The translations under genes and the position numbers were made by a program. The notes under the pieces were generated by a model that worked only from the letters and a program-made list of their open reading frames with translations, had not been told where the DNA came from and made no database searches. 64,000 nt of DNA from Selaginella moellendorffii (Eukaryota > Streptophyta > Lycopodiopsida > Selaginellales > Selaginellaceae). Positions 11,610 to 22,917 of this stretch are shown in pieces (position 1 is the stretch's first letter; the number at the start of each line of letters is the position of its first letter). The stretch covers positions 368,336 through 432,335 of the forward strand of contig NW_003314279.1 in assembly GCF_000143415.4 (NCBI RefSeq), given 5' to 3'.

Positions 11610-12756
11610 TGTAAGGAACCAACTCGCCGAGGTGTCGTAGGCTAAAGGAACCCTGAAAGCATGACCAAAATGACAAAGAGTTCATTGGATGGGACCAAGT
11701 CGAAGGTCGAGTCTAAGACCGACTCTAGGACCGAGTTCGAGATAGAGTCCGGAATCGAGTCTGAGACCGACTCGGGGATCGAGTTCGAGTCCGAGTTCGA
11801 GACCGAGTTCGAGGCGAAGTCCGAGATCCGAAATCGGGTTCGAGACCGAGTCCGAGGTCGAGTCCGAGGTCGGCTCCGAGATCGGGTCCGAGATCGAGTC
11901 CGAGATCGAGTCCAAGACCAAATCCGAAGTCGGATCCGAAATCGGGTTCGAGATCGAGCCAGAGACTAAGTCCAAATACTAATACGGGTCAAGGGGTGAA
12001 AGCCCAAAGCGTGCGTCCCCCAGGGGGGGGGGCTGCAGGGGGTTCCAAAAGTATAGTAGGGATAGTGAGGTCCAGGAACCAATTTTGAAGGGACTCTCCA
12101 GTGGAGCTCCCAAACCGACTTGAGGTTGAGACTGGGACCAAGGGGCCTTGGGTGGGAGTGAGCATGGACTTGGCTGGTGCCGGAGGGGCCATCCAAGGAA
12201 GTGCTCAAGAGCAGCTCCCACTCCCGAAAGGGAAACCGATTGCGGTGCTCCCGGCTCATGTGGAGTGGTGCCCCACTTGAGTACCATGCGGCTCATTGGT
12301 CCTCGCCCTTCCTAGGGGCTTGGGCCTTCCTTTGGGATGGAAGTGGGGGGGTAGAGGTACCCATACCGGGCCGCTAGGCCATGGTGTTTCGCCCCGGCGT
12401 CCTGAAGCAAGTGTTGCACTCAAGACTTGGGATTTAGAGGGTCCCATGATCAAGTCTTGTGGTACCAAGGGATGTTAGGAACCTGGAAGCTTGGTGTGCT
12501 TGGCTGCTTGTGCTTGCGGGGAGTGTAGCCGAACCTTAAGTCTAGTCTAACCCGGGGAGGGGGATTGGGAGTGAATTGGGAATCCGTGGAAGGATGGCTA
12601 ACACTCCGTTGCTCATGCAGTGAGTAGCTGAAACCAAGTAGGAGCTGGTACCATAGGCGAGAACCTTAGCAAGGGAACTTAGCAAAAGCCAAGGCAGTGT
12701 TGGACGGATAGACGAGGTAAGCTGGCAAATTGGAAAGGAAAAATTTGTGGCTTACA
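11610..12756 (+). repeat. B1 5' LTR
   Basis: It is 1147 bp with ends TGTAAGGAACC and GTGGCTTACA. From the 5' side it holds a GAGTCCGAG-type repeat array (about 11695-11980), the shared core GGGTGAAAGCCCAAAGCGTG (from about 11993), a G run, and CCAAAAGTATAGTAGGG near 12045, followed by R/U5-type sequence. Confidence 0.95.
12045..12070 (+). promoter_or_regulatory. Putative LTR core promoter (TATA-like) of family B
   Basis: CCAAAAGTATAGTAGGGATA is kept in every B LTR here and, with slight changes, in the A and C LTRs. Its position after the upstream repeat array fits a TATA/initiator region at the U3-R border. This is inferred from conservation and position only. Confidence 0.5.
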
Positions 12757-12759
12757 ATT

Positions 12760-12772
12760 TGGTATCGGAGCC
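12760..12772 (+). promoter_or_regulatory. Primer-binding site of B1
   Basis: TGGTATCGGAGCC starts three bases after the 5' LTR. It matches the 3' end of plant initiator methionine tRNA (complement TGGTATCAGAGCC) with one change. Confidence 0.9.
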
Positions 12773-12815
12773 TTTTTCTCAGTTCTAGCGAAGGATAGAG
12801 GCGGATTGCTGGGAG

Positions 12816-15800
12816 ATGGCAAAGGCAGGGCGTAAGCGAACCAAGGCAAAGACGGAACCTCCGCCCGAGCTGGAGCCTCCGGTCGAACAAGAGGCTATGG
12901 ATGAGGAATCCTTGCATGAGGAGGACTCCAGTGAGGAAACTTCCAAACAGGAGTCCGGTGGCGAGGTGCGGTCGTCCAAGGCTCAATTGGATGTTCTAGA
13001 AGGACAATTGGCACAGACCAATGCCCTGCTGGAGACTCTCGTACACAAGCTAAAGCGTGACGAGAAGCGGAAGAAAAAGCGAAAGACTGCGGATGCTGGC
13101 AGCGCAGAAGGTGCGGACCCTTCGGTAGGGACTGAGGCAGAACCAAACAAGGTCGAACAGACCGAAGTGGAATCAGTCCCTCATGCAGTTCCCAAGTACA
13201 AACCAAAGCCCCCACCGGTCTTCAAGGGAGTGAATGACTATAAGGTGGTGGAGGATTGGTTTTACGATATGGAAGACTACTTCCGAGCGTTGCGGTTACC
13301 AAGCTCGGAGAAGGTCCCATGTGCAAAACCATACTTGGCAGATAATGCCAAGTCTTGGTGGAGAACAACGGAGGCCAATGAAGGACCGGTGGTCACCTGG
13401 GACATGATGAAGGCGAGGATCCGCGCAACATATGTTCCTCCGAATGCCACTCTGCATCTTAGAGATGAGTTGAGTAGGCTGAAGCAGACTGGAACTATCC
13501 AGGAATATGTGAATGGGTTCATGGCAAAGAGGATACTTGTCATGGACATGGGGGATATGGATGCGTTCCATGCCTTCATATCAGGTTTGCAAACCTGGGC
13601 TCGCGGTGAGGTAATGCGCTGGAACCCGACCAACTACAAGGAAGCGTTGGATGCGGCCATCAAGGTGCATTTCAACGATAACCTGCAAAAGGGGAACACG
13701 ACGGGGTCGAGATCCACGTTTAGCAAAGGGGCCAAACCAAGGGGAACGTATAGCAGGGGGAAATTCAAGAAGAATTTCTCTAAGAATAAGTCCTCGGGGT
13801 TCCGGAAAGGCAAATCCGGTGGCCAGCGAGCGAGTATGTGGGGGAGTCAAGCGAAAAGGGACAAACCCACGGACAAGAAGGTCAAGTCATATAGCAGCGT
13901 GGGAAACAACGTATGCTACAACTGTGGTGAAGCGGGACACTTTTCGAGGGAATGTCCCTACCCGAAGAAGGCCAGAGCCAATATGGCCATCAAGTCGGGT
14001 GAAGTCCAAACTGAGGTATGTGATCCAGTCCCTAACTCAAAGTTACTCATTACACGAGCAACTTTGGTAGAGAGTCGTTCGCGACATCTACTAGCCCTCC
14101 GAGGGAAGCTTGGAGGTAGCTTTGTTAAGATCCTTATTGACACGGGTGCTTCGGATAATTTTGTGGCTGCAGACATAGTCCGGCAAGCCGGACTAACGGT
14201 GCAGCGGCTAGGCGAACCAAGGACTATAGAGTTTGTTCAAGGTAGCCAAAGCACCGATGAGGTACTTCGACAAGCGAGAGTCGAAGTAGGGACTTGGAAA
14301 GTAGACATGGATTTCACCGTGTTGGACATGGCGGGATTTGACGTGATCTTCGGAATGGATTGGTTCAATCGGTTCGTGGTAGCCCTACATGGACAAGGTA
14401 GGAACCTTGTGGTACTGGCGAATGCCCAAGGAAGAAGATCTAGGGTGGAGGCCCAGGATCTAAAGGTAGGGCAAAGCAAGGCCAAAGAATCTTGCTTAAA
14501 CCTGGTGTCCACGAGAGAACAGCTCACTAAAGGAACTAAGGCAGCCTTTTTGTGCTTACTCTCGGTGAAGAGTGACAAAAAGACAGGAACGGAAGAAGTA
14601 CCTTTAGTGATCCAGTGGGTGTTAGACCAATTCCAGGATACCATGCCGGAGGAGCTACCAGCGGGGTTGCCCCCCGCACGACCGATAGAACATAAGATTG
14701 AGATAATCGAGGGCGCTGAGGCGGTGGTTCGTCCACCCTATCGATTGAATGAAAAAGAACTCGCGGAGCTCAAGCGCCAACTAGAGGAGTTGGTGGACAA
14801 GGGTTATGTTAGGTTGAGCAAATCACCATATGGGGCGCCGGTGCTATTTGTGAAAAAGAAAGATGGGTCTATGCGCATGTGCATAGACTACCGGTTGCTC
14901 AACAAGTATACCAAGAAGAACAAGTACCCTTTGCCAAGGATTGAGGACCTGTTCGATAGGTTGGGAAAGGCAAAATACTTCTCGAGAATTGACCTAAGGT
15001 CAGGATACTACCAGATCAGGGTAGCGGAGGAAGATGTCGAGAAGACAACCTGTCGAACAAGGTATGGGAGCTTCGAGTTTCTGGTGATGCCCTTCGGGCT
15101 ATGCAATGCGCCGGCAACGTTTTCGGCGTTGATGAACCATATCTTTGTACTCTATCTCGATCACTTTGTGGTCGTCTATATTGACGACATCCTGATCTAT
15201 AGCGAAACGCTAGAGGAGTATGCCAAACACTTGACGAAGGTGTTTGAGAAACTAAGGGAACACCAGCTGTATGCTAAAGAGAGCAAATGTGACTTTGCTC
15301 AACAGGAGGTAAAGTTTCTCGGGCATGTGGTGGGCAAGGACGGGCTCAAGGTGGACCCTGAGAAGGTCCAAGCGATCCAGGATTGGGAGCGACCATCGAA
15401 TGTACACGAGTTAAGGGCATTCTTGGGGCTATGCAACTACTATCGAAAGTTTATCAGACACTATTCGAGAGTAGCCCTGCCCTTAACGGACCAAATGGGA
15501 AAAGGGAAGATGGTATGGACAGCGGAATGCGAGGCGGCATTCGTCCACCTCAAAGGGAAGTTGAGGAAGGCTCCCGTGTTGGCATTACCAGACTTTGGTA
15601 AGGACTTTGAGGTAGAAACAGATGCTTCAGACTTTGCGTTGGGCGCAGTTTTGAAGCAAGACAACCATCCAGTAGCATTCTTCTCGAAGAAGTTGGACAA
15701 GGCTCAACGGAAGTGGCCTACCCATGAGAAGGAATTGTTTGCGGTGGTCAAGGCGCTCAAGGAGTGGCGACACTACGTTGGGAGACACTTCAAAGTTTAC

Positions 15801-16700
15801 ACGGACAATATGGCAACGAAACACTTCTTGTCACAGCCCGACCTAAGGGGAAAACAAGGTCGGTGGGCCAATGCTTTGGCCGAGTTTGATTGCGAGATTC
15901 TTTACAAGCCTGGGAAGAGCAACATCGTGGCGGATGCGCTAAGTCGAAAAGTGAGCTTGAAGTTGGCGATATCTAGCGCGACAGCAACCTTTTGGGATGA
16001 TGTGCGGACTGCATACGAGAACGATGGTCTAGCACAAGAAGTGTTGCTGAGGAATCTAGAGGCGCGGGAAGCTCACCAGAGAGGTGAGTTGCCAACGGAA
16101 GAGGAAACGGTCTATGTGGAACGCAACAGACTCATATATTATAAGCAAACGAGGGTGTATGTTCCAGAAGGGGAACTAAGGAAGGTAGCCTTGGAAGAAT
16201 GTCATGACGGACCTCTCGCGGGACACGGCAGAGTGCCCAAGACGATGGGCTTACTCAAAAGGAAGTATCACTGGCCAGATATGGCTAAGGACGTCCAAGA
16301 CTATGTAAAGACATGTCCAACATGTCAGCAAGTCAAAGCCGTGACTAAGGCTAGTGGGGGCTTGTTGCAAAGCATCCCCATTCCAGATCGTCCATGGAAA
16401 TGTCTCACGATGGACTTCATCACAGGACTACCCCCAAGCGAGGGGTTCGATGCAATATTCGTGGTGGTGGACCGATTTTCGAAGATGGCACATTTCATAC
16501 CCACCACAACGGAAGTGGATGCGGAAGGTGTGGCGAAGCTCTTCGAACAAGTGGTTCGAGTGCGGGGAAGGCCAGAAGAGATTATCTTAGATCGAGATAA
16601 GATCTTCACCAGTAGGTTCTGGAGGACACTCCTAGAACAGTATCGCACCAAGTTGAAATTCAGCACAGCCTATCACCCACAGATAGGTAATGGGTATTAA
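12816..16700 (+). CDS. gag-pol: B1 gag-pol polyprotein, exon 1 (gag, protease, RT, RNase H, most of integrase)
   Basis: A 1294-codon open frame makes the structural and enzymatic polyprotein. In order it shows: an acidic/basic N-terminus; a retrotransposon gag domain ([12 protein letters not shown], residues ~148-160); a CCHC zinc knuckle [14 protein letters not shown] (~367-380); the protease motif LIDTGAS (~440); the reverse transcriptase with [10 protein letters not shown] (~760) and the active site YIDDILIY (~788); RNase H with [10 protein letters not shown] (~934); the integrase H2C2 finger (H..H...CPTCQQ, ~1129-1170); and the core start [16 protein letters not shown] (~1200). Gag and pol lie in one frame with no stop between. 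Start: the ATG at 12816, the first after the PBS, shared with copies B2 and B3. The frame ends a few codons inside intron 1; the spliced exon ends at 16686. In the core, LDRDKIFTS has Leu where B2 has Ser. Confidence 0.95.
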   Translation: MAKAGRKRTKAKTEPPPELEPPVEQEAMDEESLHEEDSSEETSKQESGGEVRSSKAQLDVLEGQLAQTNALLETLVHKLKRDEKRKKKRKTADAGSAEGADPSVGTEAEPNKVEQTEVESVPHAVPKYKPKPPPVFKGVNDYKVVEDWFYDMEDYFRALRLPSSEKVPCAKPYLADNAKSWWRTTEANEGPVVTWDMMKARIRATYVPPNATLHLRDELSRLKQTGTIQEYVNGFMAKRILVMDMGDMDAFHAFISGLQTWARGEVMRWNPTNYKEALDAAIKVHFNDNLQKGNTTGSRSTFSKGAKPRGTYSRGKFKKNFSKNKSSGFRKGKSGGQRASMWGSQAKRDKPTDKKVKSYSSVGNNVCYNCGEAGHFSRECPYPKKARANMAIKSGEVQTEVCDPVPNSKLLITRATLVESRSRHLLALRGKLGGSFVKILIDTGASDNFVAADIVRQAGLTVQRLGEPRTIEFVQGSQSTDEVLRQARVEVGTWKVDMDFTVLDMAGFDVIFGMDWFNRFVVALHGQGRNLVVLANAQGRRSRVEAQDLKVGQSKAKESCLNLVSTREQLTKGTKAAFLCLLSVKSDKKTGTEEVPLVIQWVLDQFQDTMPEELPAGLPPARPIEHKIEIIEGAEAVVRPPYRLNEKELAELKRQLEELVDKGYVRLSKSPYGAPVLFVKKKDGSMRMCIDYRLLNKYTKKNKYPLPRIEDLFDRLGKAKYFSRIDLRSGYYQIRVAEEDVEKTTCRTRYGSFEFLVMPFGLCNAPATFSALMNHIFVLYLDHFVVVYIDDILIYSETLEEYAKHLTKVFEKLREHQLYAKESKCDFAQQEVKFLGHVVGKDGLKVDPEKVQAIQDWERPSNVHELRAFLGLCNYYRKFIRHYSRVALPLTDQMGKGKMVWTAECEAAFVHLKGKLRKAPVLALPDFGKDFEVETDASDFALGAVLKQDNHPVAFFSKKLDKAQRKWPTHEKELFAVVKALKEWRHYVGRHFKVYTDNMATKHFLSQPDLRGKQGRWANALAEFDCEILYKPGKSNIVADALSRKVSLKLAISSATATFWDDVRTAYENDGLAQEVLLRNLEAREAHQRGELPTEEETVYVERNRLIYYKQTRVYVPEGELRKVALEECHDGPLAGHGRVPKTMGLLKRKYHWPDMAKDVQDYVKTCPTCQQVKAVTKASGGLLQSIPIPDRPWKCLTMDFITGLPPSEGFDAIFVVVDRFSKMAHFIPTTTEVDAEGVAKLFEQVVRVRGRPEEIILDRDKIFTSRFWRTLLEQYRTKLKFSTAYHPQIGNGY

Positions 16701-16733
16701 GTCAAGATTGATGGCACTAACACTTCTTGACAG
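16687..16733 (+). other. Intron 1 of the B1 pol gene (47 bp)
   Basis: It starts GTAATGGG and ends CTTCTTGACAG. Removing it joins the frame across the conserved integrase motif, so that HPQ is followed by (I/T)DGQTERVNRQ. The copy in B2 (43669-43714) has a 46-bp intron at the same place, GTATGGGG...TTGACAG. Size and borders are those of the host genes in this window. Confidence 0.85.
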
Positions 16734-17585
16734 ACGGACAAACGGAAAGGGTGAATAGGCAACTGGAGGATTATTTGCGATGCTATGTCTCAGGAGACCA
16801 GACCGACTAGGTAAGTCATTTGGGACTTGCGGAAATGTGTTATAACAACTCACCACATTCGAGCATCGGGGTGAGTCCATGGGAAGTCATCAATGGGCGA
16901 GCTATTGAAGGTCCTATGGAACTCGGCGTGGCCGAGTATCATGGAGAGTTACCCGCAGTGGAGGCATTCACGGCGGAAAGACTCAACATTTGGAATCTAG
17001 TGAGAGATTCCTTGGAACGGGCTCAACAAAGGCAAACTAAGTACGCAAACCAAAAGCATCGGGATGTGGAGTTCCAAGCTGGGGAGAAGGTGTGGCAGAA
17101 CACCAAGAACCTCAGGCTACCAAGTGGGATCAGCCGGAAGTTGACCCAAAGGTAAAAATGCATGTATTCCTGTAAATGAATTGATCTTGAGTTCCTTAAG
17201 CAGGTTCGCAGGGCCTTACTAGATTGAGGCTCGAATCGGTAAAGTGGTTTACCGTCTCCGACTTCCTCGAGAGATGGGGAAGATGCATCCCGTGTTCCAT
17301 GTGAACTTACTCAATCCGTATTTTGAGGATCCGCTTCGCAAGGACCAAGTAAGACCTTTACCTGAGGTTATCCAAGGGGAGGAGGAATACGAAGTCGAGG
17401 CCATCCTCAATGCGCGCAAGAGCAAGTGACAAGGACGCGAGGTGAGAGAGTTCCATATGAAGTGGAAAGGATTTCCACACTGCGAAGCAACATGGGAACC
17501 GGAGGAGAACTTAGCGACCGCGCGAGATCTTGTGGAGGAATTTTTGCATGGCAGAACTCTATGTACTTATGCAAAGTTCAATTAA
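16734..17585 (+). pseudogene. B1 gag-pol exons 2-3: integrase end and chromodomain, three nonsense mutations
   Basis: Exon 2 (16734-17151) encodes the rest of the integrase core (DGQTERVNRQLEDYLRCYVS, YNNSPHSSIG) and the start of its C-terminal domain. Exon 3 (17204-17585) gives FAGPY, VYRLRLPREMGKMHPVFHVN and the chromodomain FHMKWKGFPHCEATWEPEEN, which in this family binds modified histone H3 and steers integration to chromatin. In-frame stops are TAG at 16808 (Trp in B2), TAG at 17220 and TGA at 17427 (Arg in B2). All look like point changes, so a shortened integrase without the chromodomain would be made. Confidence 0.9.
17152..17203 (+). other. Intron 2 of the B1 pol gene (52 bp)
   Basis: GTAAAAATGCATG...CTTAAGCAG separates KLTQ(R) from FAGPY. 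B2 has an intron of the same length at the same place (43199-43250). The splice is phase 2 and completes an Arg codon. Confidence 0.85.
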
Positions 17586-17987
17586 AAATATCAATTTGAG
17601 AAGTTGAGCAATGGCATATGTTGGGACCCGAAGGCGTGCCGAAGGTATGCTAATTAGCATGGGTTAGCTAGGTCGACCAGGTGTAGGGAACTACGCCCGA
17701 CTCCCTGCGGGGATGTCGAATCCGTAGATGTATTCTACGGAGGTTGGGTTCAAGTCCCAACCCCCTAGTAAAGCAAGGCTGGGTTCAAGTCCCGACCCCA
17801 TACTAGGGCGTGGTGAGGTGAGGAGTATAGGGACACCTATACTCCGTTGTCATGGGCTCTTGGCCGGGGAGGCTAACTTAGGCACACCGCTAAGTGGGGG
17901 GATGCCCCCGGAGACATGGTCAACAAGTCGTAGGATAAAACGAGACGTTCGATGTGGGCATCAAACTTCTTCTATGGGTGGTGGAGT
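17586..17987 (+). other. B1 3' untranslated interior and polypurine tract
   Basis: About 400 bp lie between the stop and the 3' LTR with no open frame. The stretch contains two near-identical GGGTTCAAGTCCC motifs (about 17746 and 17789) and ends in the PPT GGGTGGTGGAG at 17976-17986, next to the LTR. The same stretch, more diverged, is found in B2, B3 and, in part, family C. Confidence 0.8.
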
Positions 17988-19130
17988 TGTAAGGAACCAA
18001 CTCGCCGAGGTGTCGTAGGCTAAAGGAACCCCGAAAGCATGACCAAAATGACAAAGAGTTCATCGGATGGGACCAAGTCGAAGGTCGAGTCTAAGACCGA
18101 CTCTAGGACCGAGTTCGAGATAGAGTCCGGAATCGAGTCTGAGACCGACTCGGGGACCGAGTTCGAGTCCGAGTTCGAAACCGAGTTCGAGACGGAGTCC
18201 GAGATCCGAAATCGGGTCCGAGACCGAGTCCGAGGTCGAGTCCGAGGTCGGGTCCGAGATTGGGTCCGAGATCGAGTCCGAGATCGAGTCCGAGACTGAA
18301 TCCGAAGTCGGATCCGAAATCGGGTCCGAGATCGAGCCAGAGACTAAGTCCAAATACTAATACGGGTCAAGGGGTGAAAGCCCAAAGCGTGCGTCCCCCA
18401 GGGGGGGGGGGGCTGCAGGGGGTTCCAAAAGTATAGTAGGGATAGTGAGGTCCAGGAACCAGTTTTGAAAGGACTCTCCAGTGGAGCTCCCAAACCGACT
18501 TGAGGTTGAGACTGGGACCAAGGGGCCTTGGGTGGGAGTGAGCATGGACTTGGCTGGTGCCGGAGGGGCCATCCAAGGAAGTGCTCAAGAGCAGCTCCCA
18601 CTCCTGAAAGGGAAACCGATTGCGGTGCTCCCGGCTCATGTGGAGTGGTGCCCCACTTGAGTACCATGCGGCTCATTGGTCCTCGCCCTTCCTAGGGGCT
18701 TGGGCCTTCCTTCGGGATGGAAGTGGGGGGGGGTAGAGGTACCCATACCGGGCCGCTAGGCCACGGTGTTTCGCCCCGGCATCCCGAAGCAAGTGTTGCA
18801 TTCAAGACTTGGGATTTAGAGGGTCCCATGATCAAGTCTTGTGGTACCAAGGGATGTTAGGAACCTGGAAGCTTGGTGTGCTTGGCTGCTTGTGCTTGCG
18901 GGGAGTGTAGCCGAACCTTAAGTCCAGGGGAGGGGGATTGGGGAGTGAATTGGGAATCCGTGGAAGGATGGCTAACACTCCGTTGCTCGTGCAGTGAGTA
19001 GTTGAAACCAAGTAGGAGCTGGTACCATAGGCGAGAACCTTGGCAAAGGAACTTAGCAAAAGCCAAGGCAGTGTTGGACGGATAGATGAGGTAAGTTGGC
19101 AAATTGGAAAGGAAAAATTTGTGGCTTACA
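17988..19130 (+). repeat. B1 3' LTR
   Basis: It is 1143 bp and almost identical to the 5' LTR. It ends CTTACA, directly followed by the TSD CTTCT. Confidence 0.95.
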
Positions 19131-19135
19131 CTTCT

Positions 19136-22100
19136 TTGACTAACACGGATGTGCTACTAGCTCGGACACCTTCCGGTTGTCGCCGATAAGGAAATGACTA
19201 ATAGAGTTAGCCACCCTTGCTTACTCTGGTTGTCACCCAGCTTACAAAAGTGTGATACGCCCTTGCCTGTAGAGACATAGAGAGAGAAGCCAGAAGCCCC
19301 AACCCTTATGAGCAAAGAAACCAAACCCATCAGTAAGGTTTAGATAGACTACTGTAAACAGGCAGTTAAAGTTGTTTACATGGTCACACCCTTTGAACGG
19401 AATAAGGAACATTGACAGAGAGGCAGGTTATGTGACTAGTCAACAGTAGCTACCCCATGATTAGAGATTTCACTATACACACAAAAGACTTAATTATTAG
19501 TGAATAAATCTTAGATTAGAACACAAAAGTATTTCAAGTAAGTTATCATCTGATAAACTAGTATTGTAGGATAGGAACCACCAAGATCATCATGTTTAGA
19601 AACATAAGATTCACTATCCAACAAAATTCAATAGCAAGGATATCATCAAACAAACTCAATGATAAAACTTAACTATTAAAGATTGTAGATAGTATGCCAG
19701 ACAACTTACCAAAGATATCTCAAAGAACACAAAGTATCATTGACTGACAAGCACAATGCTCGCAAATGTATCGCCAAAGGAAATAACATCCCAACCTATT
19801 AGAACTAACTCAAGCAATAATCAACAGAACAAAATGAATGTGGTAAGACCAGCAAACACCCACTCATGCTAACTATCACAAAAGCCAATTTGAATAGATC
19901 CTAGTCAATAATACTAAAAAACTAAAGTTGCTTAAGCAAGTGTCAGCAACATCCTATTGGTGTCTCAAACCCAAGAGACCAATCCAGAATAAACTACAAA
20001 GAACATGTGGTATTGCGAAAAGCCATAAGCTATCAAAGATAACAACTAACCACCATGAAAGATCATCAATCATCCTATCGATAGAGAGATGCATAATCAT
20101 CATCAACGAAAGAATCCACCATCCTGAAGAATGGCAAATCATTCTAGATGTTGATAATCAAGCAAAACTTTTACCAAGGATAATCAATTATCCTAAATAA
20201 AAGTCAATCATCACCTATGATTGCCAGATGCAAAAGCCAACTTCAACATCAAAGCTAATAAGCCAAAATGCTTTTCCCAACAACTTCTAACAAATGGAAC
20301 AATGAGCATAAAAACTCAAAAAACCAAAAGCTCGAAGAAGCTTATAGCCAAATCTTGCTTAACAATGATCACGAGTCTCACATGAACTAACTTCAATGCT
20401 AAGGAAGAAATCATGGTGCAACCCACCATATCCCCCTCAACACATCTATAGCCAAACTTCATAATGCCAAAGTTAATAAAGAATATATCTGTATCAATCC
20501 AAAAGCTAAGCACAATGAAGCTATGCTCAACAAGTGATCACTAAATGATCCTCCATGAATCCATCTTTAGCAAGACGTAACTCACTTCATAACAAGAACA
20601 AAAAGAATCATCAATGATCAATATATCCCAACTCAAATCCAATAAGGATTCAAACATTTCAATATTGATCACTAACTCTTCGTTTCGTAAAGCTAGTTTA
20701 GTCCATGACTGAATCACTTTTCAAGGAAAAGCCAAAGCTCAACCTCTACTAAATAATGTTATCTAGAATATAACCAACTCAAATTTGCCACTTAGCACGT
20801 TTGAATGCCAATAAAGTTGTTAATTAGTAAATGCATGAATGCCAATAACAAAAAGCTACAGCTCAAGCATCAACACTAATTGCATCGAGACTAATGAGAC
20901 TCAATATCAATCCTACGGAGAGACATCTCATCTCATTTGAATCTCAACATCAATAATGTCAACAACAAGGCATGACTTCAATACCATTAACACTAGAACA
21001 AAGCTAAAAGAAATCAAGAGTGAATCACCACTCAAAACTCCCTAACAATTAAGCTAACCAAAGTTGAAGATACTTTAGTTAGTATCCGAGACAAAGCCTT
21101 CAACAAAACTCAGTTACAAACAACACTTCCTTAAGGAGTGAATCACCACATCTAAGACTCAATGAAATCCAACACTATGAACTAAACGCAACCAAATGAT
21201 ATCGATAGAGGCAGAGTTGACATGCCAACATGGAAAACCTATGTAAGTCTAACGACACAATCCTTCGCAACACTATCCAGTAAAGCAAGCCCATCACTGC
21301 TAAATCTTCATCGAGCGAAGCAAGTGTTAACATTTCTTGACAAAGGCTACAAGCAATCACTAGTTGCCAAACAATTAACAATCACTCTTCAACTTGCCTT
21401 CACAAGACCCAAACACTAAACTCATGCCATCAAGTCATATACTCATCCAACATGAATGTAATACCCCAAGTATGAGATAAAGGTTCATGTGCAAGCACGA
21501 AACTAAATGACCACTCAAATCCAACTCAACTGCAATAAGTTCACTAATGCATTTAGCCACTAGTTCTGAGCATGCTTTGAAGAGGCTAGCTATGCATGAT
21601 CAACACTCAGCCAAAACTAAAGTGAAGACCATGAGATGAGTCCTCATAGACAAAGCTATAGTACGAGTACCAACATCTCGACTGCAAACAACTAAATTAG
21701 ACATCACTATCCTTAGCCAAGGTGTAGGGCCACCAAGACCAAGTTAAGATCAGTGAGACTCTCATAAAGTCTTAACGAAATACAAGGTGCCACCTGCCAC
21801 CAAGCACAATGCTACAGAAGAAAGGCACAAGAGTCACATTTCTTAGAAAAGCGCAACAACCACTTTTTTACACCAACTCCAGACTCTATCTAACTCAATT
21901 GTTTTAACTTCAAAAGTCAGCATCCCTTTCAAGTCGCATCATACAAATTATATACTAAGGTCTAAGTTAACTGAAGTCAATTCCAACCCTTTTACTAGTT
22001 TGTATTGGCTTATGAAAACAGAATGGTTTTCGAACAAAGTGACCGATAAATCAACCATTGGAAAAGCCTAAAAAACTTTGTGAATTTTTTTTTTCCATTC

Positions 22101-22917
22101 TAGAGAAAGAATGATTCTCAATCCAGGAATGCAAACTTTCAAGACTCAACCAACTTCCTCCTACTAACAACTTCACAAAGGTTCATCTCAACACAAATTC
22201 TCATAACCCATAGTATACTTAAACCTCAAAAATCATGCCCATTTTTCAACATCCGCAAAATGCAAAATGAACACCCAAGGTTTAATCACAAAAACCACTT
22301 CTTTGGATATCCACATTGCACTAACACTCTTTTCCAACCACCTTCAAGATTCAATGTGAAGCCAAAACACTAACAAAAAAAATGACATGGAAAATCAATA
22401 TCTAAAGATAATTCCTCATCACTCGAAATAACAATGCCACTTCCACTAACATAAGTGCTAGCGATGTCAATGCTACAGCTACACACCTTCTTCATCCAAT
22501 AATTTACTCCAAATGCTAACGGATCAATTGACAAGCCATAACAAGTGAATTCTATAACCTTTTTCCAACACCTTAATGGGCACACTCCCCAAAAAACAAG
22601 GTACCAACTTAAGCTTAGCATAACGGACCACCATCGAGAATCCAGTCAAAGTTACTATAATGCTATTTCGTACAAGTAGATTAGCTTCACCATCAACCAC
22701 TTTGGGGTTGATCATCTTTAACCAAGTAACTTAGTAAACACATTATTTATTATCACATGGATATGATAGAAATATCACAATGACTTGATCATCAATTAAG
22801 CAACACTACAAGCAATGCCCATGTCATTACTACAAAGGTTTACATGAGTATCAAGTGTCAACTTGATTCGACAAAATGCAACATAAATGCCACATCCCAT
22901 CGATAGAGACTTATAAC
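19136..22917 (-). other. A1 interior, first segment (non-coding, AT-rich)
   Basis: This is the continuation of the A1 interior on the far side of B1. It is AT-rich and has no open frame with recognisable similarity; the longest frames (about 60-90 codons) have no domain signature. The last part, from about 22815, aligns with A2 from 33890, which confirms it as family A interior. It ends with ATAAC (22913-22917), the TSD of the solo LTR. Confidence 0.75.

Larger units (their letters stand above)
11610..19130 (+). mobile_element. B1: nearly full-length chromodomain Ty3/gypsy retrotransposon (family B)
   Basis: The element is 7521 bp with LTRs 11610-12756 and 17988-19130. The TSD CTTCT lies at 11605-11609 and 19131-19135. 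It sits inside the A1 interior: the A1 sequence is continuous when B1 and one TSD copy are removed. It carries a PBS, gag-pol, two introns, a chromodomain and a PPT. The two LTRs differ only at scattered positions, so insertion was recent. Three in-frame stops near the 3' end of the coding region probably make this copy inactive. Confidence 0.95.

Noticed and set aside
11661-11969. Repetitive frames in B LTRs (also 18039-18353, 36949-37258, 42080-42330, 56112-56375 and 60237-60551)
   Set aside because: They are made by the GAGTCCGAG array of the LTR; low-complexity translations differ in every copy.
17746-17801. Two GGGTTCAAGTCCC motifs resembling a tRNA T-arm or Pol III B box (also near 42605-42660 and 59950-60000)
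   Set aside because: No acceptor stem, anticodon arm or A box can be paired around them, and they lie in the untranslated part of a retrotransposon.
19136-22912. Possible genes in the A1 interior (for example frames at 19928-20200 and 22370-22621)
   Set aside because: They are short, low-complexity frames in AT-rich DNA without domain similarity and with no support from the parallel copy A2.
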